Shown here piece by piece: positions 11,231 through 23,277 of a stretch of DNA of 64,000 nt. Position 1 is the first letter of the stretch. Every line of letters starts with the position of its first letter. A model generated the notes under the pieces. That model saw only the letters and a list, made by a program, of their open reading frames with translations, searched no databases and was not told the DNA's origin. The stretch lies in assembly GCF_012273515.2 (NCBI RefSeq), contig NZ_CP050975.2:2480001-2544000 (forward strand). Direction: 5' to 3'. Source of the stretch: Streptomyces sp. RPA4-2 (GTDB taxonomy: Bacteria > Actinomycetota > Actinomycetes > Streptomycetales > Streptomycetaceae). Both the position numbers and the translations under genes were made by a program.

Positions 11231-12178
11231 ATGCGGTACGGCACACAGCACGCGGACGTCGCCACGGCGGAACTGGAGACGGCCCTCGCGGGCGGCCCCT
11301 TCCATATCGCGCTGCGCGCCGCGATCACCGCACGCGGCCTGCCCCTGCAGCGCGTCCAGCACCATCTGTCGCGGTACGGGGTGAAGGTCGGGGTGACCAG
11401 CCTGAGCTACTGGCAGCAGGGTGCGCGGCGCCCGCAGCGCCCCGAGTCGCTACGGGCCGTACGCGCCCTGGAGGAGATCCTCCAGCTCCCCGACGAGTCC
11501 CTGATCCGGCTTCTCACCAGGGCCGACGAACGCTCCGAGCCACAGCGCCCCGGGGGCCGCTCGTACCGCTCCCTGGTGGAGGCCTCCGGCGTCCTGGAGG
11601 AGCTGCTGGCCGAGCTGGAGTCGACGCTCGACGGCGGACTGCACACGATCGGCCACCACGAGCGCGTACGGATCGGCGCACACCGCGAGCTCCTGGGGCG
11701 CGAGTCGCAGCACATAGTCCGCGCCCACAGAGACGGGGTGGACCGCTATGTGGCCATCCATCATGGCGATCCGGGCTGTGCTCCTGACCGTACGGGGGTC
11801 CACGCCCTGGAGAACTGCCGTACGGGCCGGGTGCGATGGCACCGTGACACCGGGGTGCTGGTGGCCGAGCTGCTCTTCGACACACGGCTTCGCGCGGGCG
11901 ACACGTTCCTCTTCCGCTACGCCTTCGAGGACGGCACGGCGGGCGCGTCCAGCGAGTACGTGCGCGGGTTCAGCTTCGCGGGCGGGCAGTACGCCCTCCA
12001 GGTGGGGTTCGACGGGGAGGCGCTGCCGGTGCGGTGCCACCGCTTCACCCAGCACTCGGCCGCGGCACCGCGCAGTGGCCGCCAGGAGCTGCCGCTGAGC
12101 GGGCACCACCGCTCGGTGCACCTCGTCGAGCCGCGGGTGCGGTCGGGCATCGTGGGGATCGGCTGGGACTGGGAGTGA
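11231..12178 (+). CDS. helix-turn-helix domain protein, Streptomyces-type
   Basis: The 315-residue cytosolic protein has an XRE-like helix-turn-helix near the N-terminus. The region IALRAAITARGLPLQRVQHHLSRYGVKVGVTSLSYWQQGARRP covers about residues 25-68, followed by a Leu-rich helix (RAVRALEEILQLPDESLIRLL). The remaining 200 residues (RVRIGAHRELLGRESQ, FLFRYAFEDGTAGASSEYVRGF) match no domain I can name. AAAGG precedes the ATG. It stands alone between uvrC and the Rieske gene. It is probably a DNA-binding regulator with a ligand or partner domain; the target is unknown. Confidence 0.85.
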   Translation: MRYGTQHADVATAELETALAGGPFHIALRAAITARGLPLQRVQHHLSRYGVKVGVTSLSYWQQGARRPQRPESLRAVRALEEILQLPDESLIRLLTRADERSEPQRPGGRSYRSLVEASGVLEELLAELESTLDGGLHTIGHHERVRIGAHRELLGRESQHIVRAHRDGVDRYVAIHHGDPGCAPDRTGVHALENCRTGRVRWHRDTGVLVAELLFDTRLRAGDTFLFRYAFEDGTAGASSEYVRGFSFAGGQYALQVGFDGEALPVRCHRFTQHSAAAPRSGRQELPLSGHHRSVHLVEPRVRSGIVGIGWDWE

Positions 12179-12221
12179 TCCGGTGGGACCGGTAGGGGTC
12201 CGGTCCCCGCGTCCGGGGTGA

Positions 12222-12632
12222 TCAGGCGCCGGGACCCGCGACGATCTTCCCGCCCTTCGCCTCCACGGGCAGTTCCTTCAGCGGCGCGGTGGCCGGGGCC
12301 CGCAGCACCTTGCCCGTCGCCGCGTCGAACTCGCTTCCGTGACACGGGCAGACGAGCGTCGTTCCCTGCAGCTTGTCGATGGCGCACCCGGCGTGCGTGC
12401 AGATCGTGCTGAAGGCCTTGAGGGCGCCGTTCCCGGCGCGGCTGACCACGACGTTCCGGTCCCGGTACAGCTTGGCGCCGCCCTCGGCGATCTCGCTCTC
12501 GGCGCCCAGGTCGACGGGCGCGGTCGGCGTCGCCGGCGACCCGCCGCCACTGCCGCCGGAGCAGGCGGTGAGAGCGATCCCGGCGACGGGGGCGAGCGCC
12601 GCTCCTCGCAGGACGGTACGGCGGCCGGGCAT
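12222..12632 (-). CDS. Rieske [2Fe-2S] lipoprotein
   Basis: The 136-residue exported iron-sulfur protein has an N-terminus combining a weak Tat-like RR pair (GRRTVLRG) with a lipobox, LTAC, with Cys24 as the lipidated residue. A Gly/Ser/Pro linker follows. The Rieske ligands are Cys78 and His80 in CTHAGC and Cys95 and His98 in CPCHG; Cys83 and Cys97 would form the stabilising disulfide. It is the small stand-alone type that Streptomyces carries in addition to the cytochrome bc1 Rieske subunit. It probably carries electrons on the outer membrane face; the partner is not visible nearby. The start ATG at 12632 puts the signal peptide in the expected place. Confidence 0.93.
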   Translation of the reverse strand: MPGRRTVLRGAALAPVAGIALTACSGGSGGGSPATPTAPVDLGAESEIAEGGAKLYRDRNVVVSRAGNGALKAFSTICTHAGCAIDKLQGTTLVCPCHGSEFDAATGKVLRAPATAPLKELPVEAKGGKIVAGPGA

Positions 12633-12736
12633 GGCGTCTCCACTGGTCGGGGCTGGATGCGACTCGACGATACCGGTACGGCCCGCTCGCTCCCGAGCGG
12701 GGCGGGAGACGGGAACTCCTGAGGCGCTCCCGAGGA

Positions 12737-12762
12737 CGTAAACGTTTGCGCAAGCGTTTACG
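12737..12762. promoter_or_regulatory. LacI-type palindromic operator
   Basis: This 26-bp near-perfect palindrome is centred between 12749 and 12750. Each half contains an AAACG/CGTTT block around a TTGCGCAA-like core, and a single symmetric pair is mismatched. It resembles LacI/GalR-family sites, whose core is a CG step inside an A/T-rich dyad. It lies 61 nt before the LacI start codon, so autoregulation of the lacI-pfkB operon is the simplest reading. Confidence 0.8.
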
Positions 12763-12823
12763 CAGGCCGCCGCGTGCGATAGGTTCCCGCCCGGAAAGGG
12801 CCACGGCGGAGAAGGGCTGGGCG

Positions 12824-13888
12824 ATGGCGACGATGGTCGACGTGGCGGCGCACGCCGGAGTGTCCGTGGCGACCGTCTCCCATGTCCTCAACGACACGCG
12901 CCCTGTGCTGCCCCACACACGTCAGGCCGTCCTCGACGCCATCGACGCGCTCGGCTACACCCCCAACGCCCTGGCGCGTTCGCTGGTCACCTCGCGCACC
13001 CGCTCCATCGGCCTCGCGGTGTCGGCGATCAGCAATCCGTACTTCACGGACATCCTCCAAGGTGTCGAGGCCGGCGCCCTGGAACAGGGCTACGGCCTGC
13101 TCCTCGCCGACCCGCACGACGACCCCCGGCACGAGCGGAAGGTCGTCCAGCTGCTCCACGAGCGGCGCGTCGACGGACTGATCGTCGCGCCCTCGGCGGA
13201 CCCCGACGCGCTGCTGCGTTATCTCGGCCGGCACCGGGTCCCGACCGTCTTCCTGGACCGCCTGGTCGAGGCCCCGGCCGGCCACTCCTTCGCCTTCGAC
13301 CAGGTCTGCACCGAGAACGCCGCCCCCATGGCGCGGCTGGTCGCCCATCTCGCCGAGCGCGGCCACCGGCGCATCGGACTCGTCGCCGGGCTGCCGGGCC
13401 TGAGCACCACCACCGAGCGGATCTCCGGCTACCGTCACGGCCTCGCGGGGGCCGGGCTCCCGTACGACGAACGGCTCGTGGTGCACGGCGACTCCGTGAC
13501 GGAGGCGGCCGAGCGCGCCACCGGAGCCCTGCTCTCCCTCGGCGCGCCGCCCACCGCTCTCGTCACCGGGAACAACGCGATGACCATCGGCGCGCTGCGC
13601 GCCCTGCGCGAGCGCGGCCTGTCCGTACCGGACGACCTGGCGCTGTGCTGCTTCGACGACTTCGCCTGGGCGGACCTGTTCACACCCCGGCTGACCGTGA
13701 TCTCCCAGCCCGGCAAGGAGATCGGGGAGCAGGCCGTCCGGCTGCTCCTGGAACGGCTGGCCGCGCCGGAGCTGCCCGGCCGGACGGTCCGGCTCCCGTG
13801 CGTCTTCGTCCACCGCGGCTCGTGCGGCTGCGCCGAGACCGTCCGCCCCGAGATTCCCGAGAACCACGCGAAAGGATCCCTGTCGTGA
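12824..13888 (+). CDS. LacI/GalR-family transcriptional regulator
   Basis: This 354-residue sugar-responsive repressor has an N-terminal LacI helix-turn-helix and hinge (TMVDVAAHAGVSVATVSHVLND, then TRQAVLDAIDALGYTPNALARSL, residues 3-57). The periplasmic-binding-protein-like effector domain follows (SIGLAVSAISNPYFTDIL to PELPGRTVRLPCVFVHRGSC). The chosen start, ATG at 12824, directly precedes the HTH and follows GGAGAAGGG. An upstream in-frame start at 12746 would lie inside the operator palindrome. It overlaps the next gene as GTGA, so it probably controls that kinase. The inducer sugar is not identifiable from sequence. Confidence 0.94.
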   Translation: MATMVDVAAHAGVSVATVSHVLNDTRPVLPHTRQAVLDAIDALGYTPNALARSLVTSRTRSIGLAVSAISNPYFTDILQGVEAGALEQGYGLLLADPHDDPRHERKVVQLLHERRVDGLIVAPSADPDALLRYLGRHRVPTVFLDRLVEAPAGHSFAFDQVCTENAAPMARLVAHLAERGHRRIGLVAGLPGLSTTTERISGYRHGLAGAGLPYDERLVVHGDSVTEAAERATGALLSLGAPPTALVTGNNAMTIGALRALRERGLSVPDDLALCCFDDFAWADLFTPRLTVISQPGKEIGEQAVRLLLERLAAPELPGRTVRLPCVFVHRGSCGCAETVRPEIPENHAKGSLS

Positions 13889-14796
13889 TCGTCGTCGCCG
13901 GTGAGGCCCTGATCGACCTGGTGCCGCAGGGCGCGGGCGCGCTCGTGCACCTGCGGCCCGCGCGAGGCGGTGGTCCCTACAACACCGCGGTGGCACTGGG
14001 CCGCCTCGGCTCCCCCACCGTCTTCTGCTCCCGTGTCTCGAACGACGCCTTCGGCGAGGCACTGCTGGGCGGGCTGCGCGAGGCGGGCGTCGACGTGTCC
14101 TCCGTGCAGCGCGGCGCGGAGCCGACGACGCTGGCGGTCGCCACCGTCGACCCGGACGGTTCGGCCGCGTACTCCTTCTACGTGGAGGGCACTGCGGACC
14201 GTCTGTTCACCGCACCGGACCGGCTTCCCGACGCGGTGCGGGCGGTGTCCTTCGGCACCGTCTCCCTGGTCCTGGAACCTGGCGCGAGTGCCTACGAGGA
14301 GCTGCTGCGGACCGCTGCCGCGCGGGGTGTGTTCACCGCGCTCGACCCGAACGTCCGGGCGGGTCTGATCGCCGACGCGGACGCGTACCGTGCCCGTTTC
14401 AAGAGCTGGCTTCCTTCGGTTTCGCTTCTCAAGCTCTCCGAGGAGGACGCGCGGTGGCTGGGCGGCACCCCGCGGGAGTGGCTGGCGTCCGGTCCCGCGG
14501 CCGTCGTGATCACCCGGGGCGGCGACGGCCTGACGGTGTTCACCCAGGACGGCGCGGCCCATTCCGTGCCCGGTGAACCGGTCGAGGTGGTGGACACCAT
14601 CGGCGCCGGTGACACGGTGAACGCGGCCCTGCTGCACGGCCTGGCCGCGCGGGACGCGCTCTCTCCCGCCGCCCTGGCGGACCTGGACGCCGAGGACTGG
14701 ACCGCGCTGCTGCGGTTCGCGGCCCGCGCGGCGGCGATCACCTGCTCACGCGCGGGCGCGCAACCGCCGTACGCCGCGGAACTCGACGCCCCCTGA
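13885..14796 (+). CDS. PfkB-family carbohydrate kinase (fructokinase-like)
   Basis: The 303-residue cytosolic sugar kinase of the ribokinase fold has N-terminal PfkB signature 1 around ARGGGPYNTAVALGRLG. The C-terminal signature 2 is VDTIGAGDTVNAALL, with catalytic Asp in GAGD. The GTG start at 13885 overlaps the LacI stop by 4 nt, with AAAGGA upstream. Coupling to a LacI regulator suggests it phosphorylates the sugar that the regulator senses. No transporter is adjacent. Fructose is the common substrate of this subfamily, but ribose or other ketoses remain possible. A strong hairpin follows 74 nt past the stop. Confidence 0.92.
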   Translation: MIVVAGEALIDLVPQGAGALVHLRPARGGGPYNTAVALGRLGSPTVFCSRVSNDAFGEALLGGLREAGVDVSSVQRGAEPTTLAVATVDPDGSAAYSFYVEGTADRLFTAPDRLPDAVRAVSFGTVSLVLEPGASAYEELLRTAAARGVFTALDPNVRAGLIADADAYRARFKSWLPSVSLLKLSEEDARWLGGTPREWLASGPAAVVITRGGDGLTVFTQDGAAHSVPGEPVEVVDTIGAGDTVNAALLHGLAARDALSPAALADLDAEDWTALLRFAARAAAITCSRAGAQPPYAAELDAP

Positions 14797-14870
14797 GATC
14801 TCCAGGTCCCTTCCGGAACCGGCCTCTGAACGGGGCCGACCGGGCGGGCGACGGGCGGCGGTCAAGTGCA

Positions 14871-14901
14871 CGGGCCCCGCGGGGAGTTCCCGCGGGGCCC
14901 G
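14871..14901. terminator. bidirectional terminator between pfkB and uvrA
   Basis: Perfect 13-bp arms CGGGCCCCGCGGG (14871-14883) and CCCGCGGGGCCCG (14889-14901) have a 5-nt loop. It sits between the converging ends of the kinase gene (14796) and uvrA (14917), so it can serve both. Confidence 0.8.
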
Positions 14902-14916
14902 GTCCCTGCCGCCGTG

Positions 14917-17976
<3,060 letters not shown>

Positions 17977-18199
17977 GCCGGTCCGCACCTTTCTTGAGAG
18001 AAGTGACAGGGGCGGGGCCCCCGTCGTTTTCAGACTAGGGGGAGCCACTGACAGCGCCGGTTGCTTTCTTCTGGTTCACAACAATCCCGGACCCTCCAGC
18101 ATGCCCGACGCCGCGCCCGAGCTTATAGCACGCGCATTCGATTTGCGGGGGCGGCCGACCACCTTCACCCGAACGTGTGGCGGGGCTAGGGTCGGCGTC

Positions 18200-18889
18200 A
18201 TGATGGATCATGTGCGCGACCTGGCATCTGTACGTGACGCGACCGAACGGCTGCTCAGCGCGGCGGCCGAACTGGACAACGCCTCCGTGACCGAGCCGTC
18301 ACGGCTGCCCGGCTGGAACCGTGGCCATGTGCTCGCCCACCTCGCCCGCAACGCGGACGCACTGGCGAACGTCCTCGACGGGCGCCCCATGTACGTCTCC
18401 GGGGACGCCCGGGACGCCGACATCGAGCGGGACGCCCCGCGCCCCCTGGACATACAGCTCGCGGACGTCCGCGAGAGCGCGGCCCGTTTCCAGGAGACCG
18501 GGGCCGCACCCGCGGACTGGTCGCGCACGGTGGAGCTGCGCAACGGGGTCACCGACACCGCGGCCCGGGTGCCGTTCCGGCGGTGGGGCGAGGTCGCGCT
18601 GCACCATGTCGACCTCGGGATCGGGTACGAGCTGGAGGATCTGCCCGCGGAGTTCGTGACGCGGGAGATCGACTTCCTCGCGGAGCGCTTCGGCGGCCAC
18701 AAGGACGTGCCGTCGACGGGGCTGGCCTCCGCCGAGGGGCAGGTCTGGACGACCGGCGGCGGCGCCGGGGGCGGCCCGGTCGCCCTGCGCGGTCCGGCCG
18801 CCGACCTGCTCGGCTGGCTCTGCGGCCGCCGCGACGGATCCGCGCTGCTGGTCGAGGGCGGAACGCTGCCGACGCTTCCGCCCCTGTAG
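18200..18889 (+). CDS. mycothiol-dependent maleylpyruvate isomerase-family protein
   Basis: The 229-residue protein is of the MDMPI/DinB-like fold used by actinobacterial mycothiol-dependent enzymes. The N-terminal four-helix bundle shows the family pattern LSAAAELDNASVTEPSRLPGWNRGHVLAHLARNADAL (residues 17-53), with metal-binding His in GHVLAHLARN and HHVDL. The C-terminal domain ends in a GGxxPxLPPL-type motif. The start is ATG at 18200, with a second at 18203. It is divergent from uvrA. The actual substrate is unknown; maleylpyruvate is only the founding member's substrate. Confidence 0.88.
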   Translation: MMDHVRDLASVRDATERLLSAAAELDNASVTEPSRLPGWNRGHVLAHLARNADALANVLDGRPMYVSGDARDADIERDAPRPLDIQLADVRESAARFQETGAAPADWSRTVELRNGVTDTAARVPFRRWGEVALHHVDLGIGYELEDLPAEFVTREIDFLAERFGGHKDVPSTGLASAEGQVWTTGGGAGGGPVALRGPAADLLGWLCGRRDGSALLVEGGTLPTLPPL

Positions 18890-18937
18890 AGGCCGGGACG
18901 GACCTCGGGCCCGCTCCCCCGCTATAGGCTGGCCGCC

Positions 18938-19594
18938 ATGACGTACAGCGGAGCGGTGAAGGTCGGCGGACCCGCCGAAGTGCACGAGCTGCAGAATTTG
19001 ATGATCTCCAAGGTCGCGGTCGGACCGATGGACAACAACGCCTATCTGCTGCGCTGCCGGGCCACCGACGAGCAGCTGCTGATCGACGCCGCCAACGACG
19101 CCTCGACGCTGCTCACGCTGATCGGTGACGACGGCATCGCGTCCGTCGTCACCACCCACCGGCACGGCGACCACTGGCAGGCGCTCGACGAGGTCGTGAC
19201 GGCCACCGGCGCCCGCACCTACGCGGGCCGGGACGACGCGGAGGGCATCCCGGTGCCCACCGACGTCCTCGTCGGTGACGGCGACACGATCCGGGTGGGG
19301 CATGTGGAGCTCACCGCGCGCCACCTGGTGGGACACACGCCGGGCTCGATCGCCCTCGTCTACGACGACCCGCACGGGCACCCTCATGTGTTCACGGGGG
19401 ACTGCCTGTTCCCGGGTGGTGTGGGCAACACCCGCAAGGACCCGGAGGCGTTCGCCAGCCTCATCCACGACGTGGAGACGAAGATCTTCGGCCCGCTGCC
19501 GGACGAGACCTGGGTCTACCCGGGGCACGGCAACGACACGACCCTGGGCGCCGAGCGGCCGCACCTGCCGGAGTGGCACGCGCGCGGCTGGTGA
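18938..19594 (+). CDS. metallo-beta-lactamase-fold hydrolase (glyoxalase II-like)
   Basis: The 218-residue cytosolic hydrolase has the binuclear-zinc motif THRHGDHWQAL (about residues 73-83). Later ligands are His in LVGHTPGS, Asp in FTGDCLFPGG, and His in YPGHGNDTTLG. The spacing matches the glyoxalase II/MBL hydrolase group. It lies 48 nt after the mycothiol-enzyme gene in the same direction, so the two could act on one thiol-linked metabolite, for example hydrolysis of a mycothiol thioester; that link is inference from proximity. Confidence 0.9.
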   Translation: MTYSGAVKVGGPAEVHELQNLMISKVAVGPMDNNAYLLRCRATDEQLLIDAANDASTLLTLIGDDGIASVVTTHRHGDHWQALDEVVTATGARTYAGRDDAEGIPVPTDVLVGDGDTIRVGHVELTARHLVGHTPGSIALVYDDPHGHPHVFTGDCLFPGGVGNTRKDPEAFASLIHDVETKIFGPLPDETWVYPGHGNDTTLGAERPHLPEWHARGW

Positions 19595-19938
19595 TCGTCG
19601 CGGACCGTCCGGCGGAATCCCGGCCGGGGGCGTGAAGCCGCCGATCGCGCGCCCCGTGTGAATCGGACGCACGCTTCGGCACCCCGCGCGCGCTCCCGGC
19701 GTGCGCGGTGGTGCAGTCCACTGGAAGCAGCCCCGCACAGGATGACGGCTCCTGTTGTGGAACGGGCCGCCGGCCTTCGATCCCCGCCCTCGGCCGGCGG
19801 CCCCGGCGAAGCCCCCGCCGGACCGATCGGCCGGGCTTCTCGCCGAGCGTTCACGGGACTGCAACACACGTTCCCACTATGCGGACAATTACCGCTGTGA
19901 CCTCGACAGACGGCATGGTGCGCTGTCACTCTCCCGCC
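19595..19938. other. 344-nt gap upstream of the amino-acid ABC operon
   Basis: No gene is seen. It should contain the operon promoter. Alternative in-frame starts for the binding protein exist at about 19879 and 19915, and none of the three candidates has a clear Shine-Dalgarno sequence. Confidence 0.5.
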
Positions 19939-20832
19939 ATGCCTCTCGCCCAACGCGCTCTGCGCCGCGCCGCGTCCACCGCCACCGTTGCCCTGCTCGC
20001 CGTCGCCGTGGGCTGTGCCCCGCAGCCGGAGAACCCGGCCTCCGGGAAGGCTTCCGGAAAGACCGGGACATCCGGAAAGACCTGCGCGAAGGGCGCGTTG
20101 GGCACCCGGACGTCCGGCGAACTGACGATCGCGACCGACGAACCCGCGTACGAGCCGTGGTTCAAGGACGGCAAGCCCGCCAACGGCAAGGGCTTCGAGT
20201 CGGCGGTCGCGTACGCCGTGGCGAAGCAGCTCGGCTACGACAGGTCGGAGGTCGTCTGGCAGAGCGTCCCCTTCAACAAGGCCTTCGCGCCCGGCGAGAA
20301 GACCTTCGACTTCGACATCAACCAGGTGTCGATCAGTGCCGAGCGCAAGAAGGCCGTGGACTTCTCGTCCGGCTACTACGACGTCCGCCAGGCCGTCATC
20401 GCGCTCAAGGGCTCCAAGGCGGCCGGGGCGAAGAGCCTCGCGGATCTCAAGCACGTGAAACTCGGCGCCCAGGTCGGCACCACCAGCCTGAACTACATTG
20501 ACGACGTGGTGAAGCCGGACCGGCAGCCCGCCGCGTACGCCAAGAACGACCAGGCCAAGTCCGCGCTGAAGAACGGTCAGGTCGACGCCATCGTGGTCGA
20601 TCTGCCGACCGCCTTCTACATCACCGCGGCCGAGGTGACGGACGCGAAGATCGTCGGGCAGTTCGAGAACACCGGTGGCGCGCCCGAGCAGTTCGGACTC
20701 GTCCTCGACAAGGGCAGCGCGCTCACCCCGTGCGTGACGAAGGCCGTGGACGCCCTGCGCGAGGACGGCACGCTCGCCTCGGTCGAGAAGCAGTGGCTGT
20801 CCGAGGCCGTCGACGCTCCGGTGCTCAAGTGA
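19939..20832 (+). CDS. amino-acid ABC transporter substrate-binding lipoprotein
   Basis: This extracytoplasmic binding protein is of the polar amino-acid (family 3) type. The start at 19939 gives a 297-residue precursor with a basic n-region (RALRRAAS), a hydrophobic core and the lipobox VAVGC. A short Gly/Ser/Lys linker follows. The bilobal domain runs from GELTIATDEPAYEPWF to VEKQWLSEAV, including the family block DINQVSISAERKKAVDFSSGYYD. Its stop overlaps the permease start as GTGA. The exact ligand cannot be read; polar or charged amino acids are usual for the family. Confidence 0.92.
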   Translation: MPLAQRALRRAASTATVALLAVAVGCAPQPENPASGKASGKTGTSGKTCAKGALGTRTSGELTIATDEPAYEPWFKDGKPANGKGFESAVAYAVAKQLGYDRSEVVWQSVPFNKAFAPGEKTFDFDINQVSISAERKKAVDFSSGYYDVRQAVIALKGSKAAGAKSLADLKHVKLGAQVGTTSLNYIDDVVKPDRQPAAYAKNDQAKSALKNGQVDAIVVDLPTAFYITAAEVTDAKIVGQFENTGGAPEQFGLVLDKGSALTPCVTKAVDALREDGTLASVEKQWLSEAVDAPVLK

Positions 20833-21743
20833 CCGTCACGAAGGAGGAGTCGGGAGAGGGCCCGGCGGAGGACCCCGGCGAGGGCGATCCGTCCGGGGCG
20901 TACGTTCCGTCGCGGCGGCGCATCGAGCGGGAGCGCTACAAGCGGGCCCGTGCCCGTCGTGCGACGGCGATCGCCGCGCTCTCCACCCTGGTGACCGGCG
21001 CCGCCCTCTGTCTCGTCGTCGTCAGCGCGCCGGGCTGGCAGCGCACGAAGGAGACGTTCTTCAACGGCCGGTACGCGCGCGAGGCGTTCCCCAAGGTCCT
21101 GGAAGGGCTCTGGCTCAACGTCCGGCTGCTCCTGGTCTGCGGGGTCGCCGTCCTCGTGCTGGGCATGCTGATCGCCGTCGCCCGCACCCTGCGCGGCCCG
21201 GTGTTCTTCCCGGTGCGCGCGCTCGCAGCCGCGTACACGGACTTCTTCCGCGGACTCCCGCTGATCATCAACCTGATGATCGTGGTCCTGGGCGTCCCCG
21301 CGCTGCGGTTGCAGGGCGTCACCGTGGACCCGGTGCTGCTCGGCGGCACGGCGCTCACCCTGACGTACTCGGCCTACGTCGCCGAGGTGTTCCGGGCCGG
21401 CATCGAGTCCGTCCATCCCTCGCAGCGCGCGGCGGCCCGCGCGCTCGGTCTCACCAACCGGCAGGCCCTGCGGTACGTCGTCATCCCCCAGGCCGTGCGC
21501 CGCCAGGTCCCGCCGCTCCTCAACGACCTGGTGTCCCTCCAGAAGGACACCGGGCTCGTGTCGATCGGGGGCGCGGTCGACGCGGTGCGTGCCGCGGACA
21601 TCATCGTGGGCCGCAGTCTCAACTACACGCCGTACATCGTCGCGGGACTGGTCTTCGTCGCACTGACCATCCCGATGACCCGCTTCACGGACTGGGTCAC
21701 GGCCCGGATGGACCGTCAGCGGGCACAGGGAGGGGCCATATGA
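20829..21743 (+). CDS. amino-acid ABC transporter permease
   Basis: The 304-residue inner-membrane permease is of the His/Glu/Gln type. The first roughly 45 residues are a hydrophilic Glu/Arg-rich cytoplasmic tail. The first membrane helix is near 50 (IAALSTLVTGAALCLVVV), followed by the four- to five-helix BPD domain. The EAA loop reads RAAARALGLTNRQALRYVVIPQA (about residues 200-222), which contacts the ATPase. The GTG start at 20829 overlaps the binding-protein stop by 4 nt, and the stop overlaps the ATPase start as ATGA. Confidence 0.93.
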   Translation: MTVTKEESGEGPAEDPGEGDPSGAYVPSRRRIERERYKRARARRATAIAALSTLVTGAALCLVVVSAPGWQRTKETFFNGRYAREAFPKVLEGLWLNVRLLLVCGVAVLVLGMLIAVARTLRGPVFFPVRALAAAYTDFFRGLPLIINLMIVVLGVPALRLQGVTVDPVLLGGTALTLTYSAYVAEVFRAGIESVHPSQRAAARALGLTNRQALRYVVIPQAVRRQVPPLLNDLVSLQKDTGLVSIGGAVDAVRAADIIVGRSLNYTPYIVAGLVFVALTIPMTRFTDWVTARMDRQRAQGGAI

Positions 21744-22492
21744 CCGACACTCCGGTGCTGCGGATGGAGTCCGTCCGCAAGACCTTCGGCGAGACGGTGG
21801 TGCTGCGGGACGTCGACCTGGACGTCGCCCCGCACACGGTGACCGCGCTGATCGGCACCTCCGGCTCGGGCAAGTCGACCCTGCTGCGCTGTGCGAACCT
21901 CCTGGAGGAGATCGACGACGGCGCGATCTGGCTCGACGAGGAGGAGATCACCCACCCGCGGGCCGACCAGGACGCCGTCCGCCGTCGCATCGGTGTGGTC
22001 TTCCAGGCGTACAACCTCTTTCCGCACATGACGGTCCTGGAGAACATCACGCTGGCACCGCGCCGTGTGCACGGTGCGAGCCGCGCCGAGGCGGAGGCGC
22101 ACGCCCGGGAACTGCTCGACCGGCTCGGCCTCGGGGCCAAGGCCGGCGAGTATCCCGACCGGCTCAGCGGCGGCCAGCAGCAACGGGCCGCGATCGTCCG
22201 CGCGTTGGCCGTACGTCCCCGGCTGCTGCTGCTCGACGAGATCACCGCCGCCCTCGACCCGGAGCTCGTGGGCGAGGTCCTGGCCGTCGTCCGGGACCTG
22301 AAGGACGAGGGCATGACCATGGTGCTGGCCACCCATGAGATGGGCTTCGCCCGCGAGGTGGCCGACCAGGTGTGCTTCCTGGACGGCGGTGTGGTCCTCG
22401 AACGCGGCACGGCCGAGGAGGTCTTCGGGAACCCGCGTGAGGAGCGCACCCGGCGGTTCCTGCGCCGGATCGTGGCGGCGGGACGGCTCTGA
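21740..22492 (+). CDS. amino-acid ABC transporter ATP-binding protein
   Basis: This 250-residue GlnQ-type ATPase has Walker A GTSGSGKST (about residues 39-47), Q-loop VVFQAYNLFPHMTVLENI, signature LSGGQQQRAAIVRAL, Walker B LLLLDEITAALDPE and switch THEMGFA. It is the third gene of the binding protein-permease-ATPase operon, joined by a 4-nt overlap. With one permease gene, the transporter presumably uses a permease homodimer. Confidence 0.96.
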   Translation: MTDTPVLRMESVRKTFGETVVLRDVDLDVAPHTVTALIGTSGSGKSTLLRCANLLEEIDDGAIWLDEEEITHPRADQDAVRRRIGVVFQAYNLFPHMTVLENITLAPRRVHGASRAEAEAHARELLDRLGLGAKAGEYPDRLSGGQQQRAAIVRALAVRPRLLLLDEITAALDPELVGEVLAVVRDLKDEGMTMVLATHEMGFAREVADQVCFLDGGVVLERGTAEEVFGNPREERTRRFLRRIVAAGRL

Positions 22493-22507
22493 CCGCGGCC
22501 GCCTCGG

Positions 22508-22981
22508 TCAGGCCTCCGTCCTCCCCGTTCCCGCCAGCGCCGCGACCCGCTCCACCGCGAACGCGTACCCCTGCACACCGCATCCGGCGATGACCCCGTC
22601 GGCCCGCAGCGAGACGTACGAGTGGTGCCGGAACTCCTCGCGCTGGTGGATGTTGGAGATGTGGACCTCCACCACCGGCAGTCCGTCACAGGTGTTGAGC
22701 GCGTCCAGGATCGCGACGGAGGTGTGCGAGTAGGCGGCCGGGTTGATCACGATCCCGGCGTGGTTCTGCCGCGCCTCGTGGATCCAGTCGACCAGTTCGC
22801 CCTCGTGGTTGGACTGGCGGAAGTCCACCGTGCCGCCGTGCGCGGCCGCCGCCTTGGCGCACAGGGCCTCGACGTCGGCGAGCGTGTCGGAACCGTAGAT
22901 CTCCGGCTGCCGCTGCCCGAGGAGGTTCAGATTGGGCCCGTTGAGAATCATGATCGGGGCGGTGGCGAGAGTGCGGGGCAC
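22508..22981 (-). CDS. aroQ: type II 3-dehydroquinate dehydratase
   Basis: The enzyme removes water from 3-dehydroquinate in the shikimate pathway or, in reverse or catabolic roles, handles quinate. The 157-residue protein has the type II signatures [19 protein letters not shown] (catalytic Tyr in EIYG), [25 protein letters not shown] and [17 protein letters not shown]. The GTG start at 22981 follows GGAGGA by 3 nt. It is convergent with the ABC operon (15-nt gap). A solitary aroQ outside an aro operon, next to an MHS transporter gene, might serve quinate/shikimate uptake; that is only inference. Confidence 0.96.
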   Translation of the reverse strand: MPRTLATAPIMILNGPNLNLLGQRQPEIYGSDTLADVEALCAKAAAAHGGTVDFRQSNHEGELVDWIHEARQNHAGIVINPAAYSHTSVAILDALNTCDGLPVVEVHISNIHQREEFRHHSYVSLRADGVIAGCGVQGYAFAVERVAALAGTGRTEA

Positions 22982-23277
22982 GGTTCCTCCGGTCCTTCCA
23001 GGTCTGCCGGCCCGTCAAGGACCGCTGCTCGCAACCCGGTCTATCACGGTGCGACCCCTCCGTGACCGTCCGTACGCTCCCCTCATGGCTACGCTCCCGG
23101 CGCCACGATCGGCTTCGACGCGGACCCGCGGCACGACGATCCCCGACTGGTCGTCACCCAGGGGGGAGCGATCCGTGTCGACGGCCCCGCCCCGGCGCAT
23201 CACCGTCACCTGCTGACACACCCTGCGCTTCCGCACGCCCCCCGTAACCGTTGGTCACTGTGGGTAGTTGACGCGGC
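22982..23277. other. 296-nt divergent gap, aroQ / MHS transporter
   Basis: No gene is supported. One plus-strand frame around 23085-23260 reads like protein (GATIGFDADPRHDD, VVTQGGAIRVDG) but has no start and no recognised family, so it may be a remnant or chance. Promoters of both flanking genes are expected here. Confidence 0.4.

Noticed and set aside
17977..18199. LexA-type SOS box in the uvrA promoter region
   Set aside because: No GAAC-N4-GTTC dyad was found by eye; only half-site-like fragments are present.
23085..23260. Possible small gene between aroQ and the MHS transporter
   Set aside because: No start codon with a ribosome site and no recognised family; a protein-like frame alone is weak evidence at this GC content.
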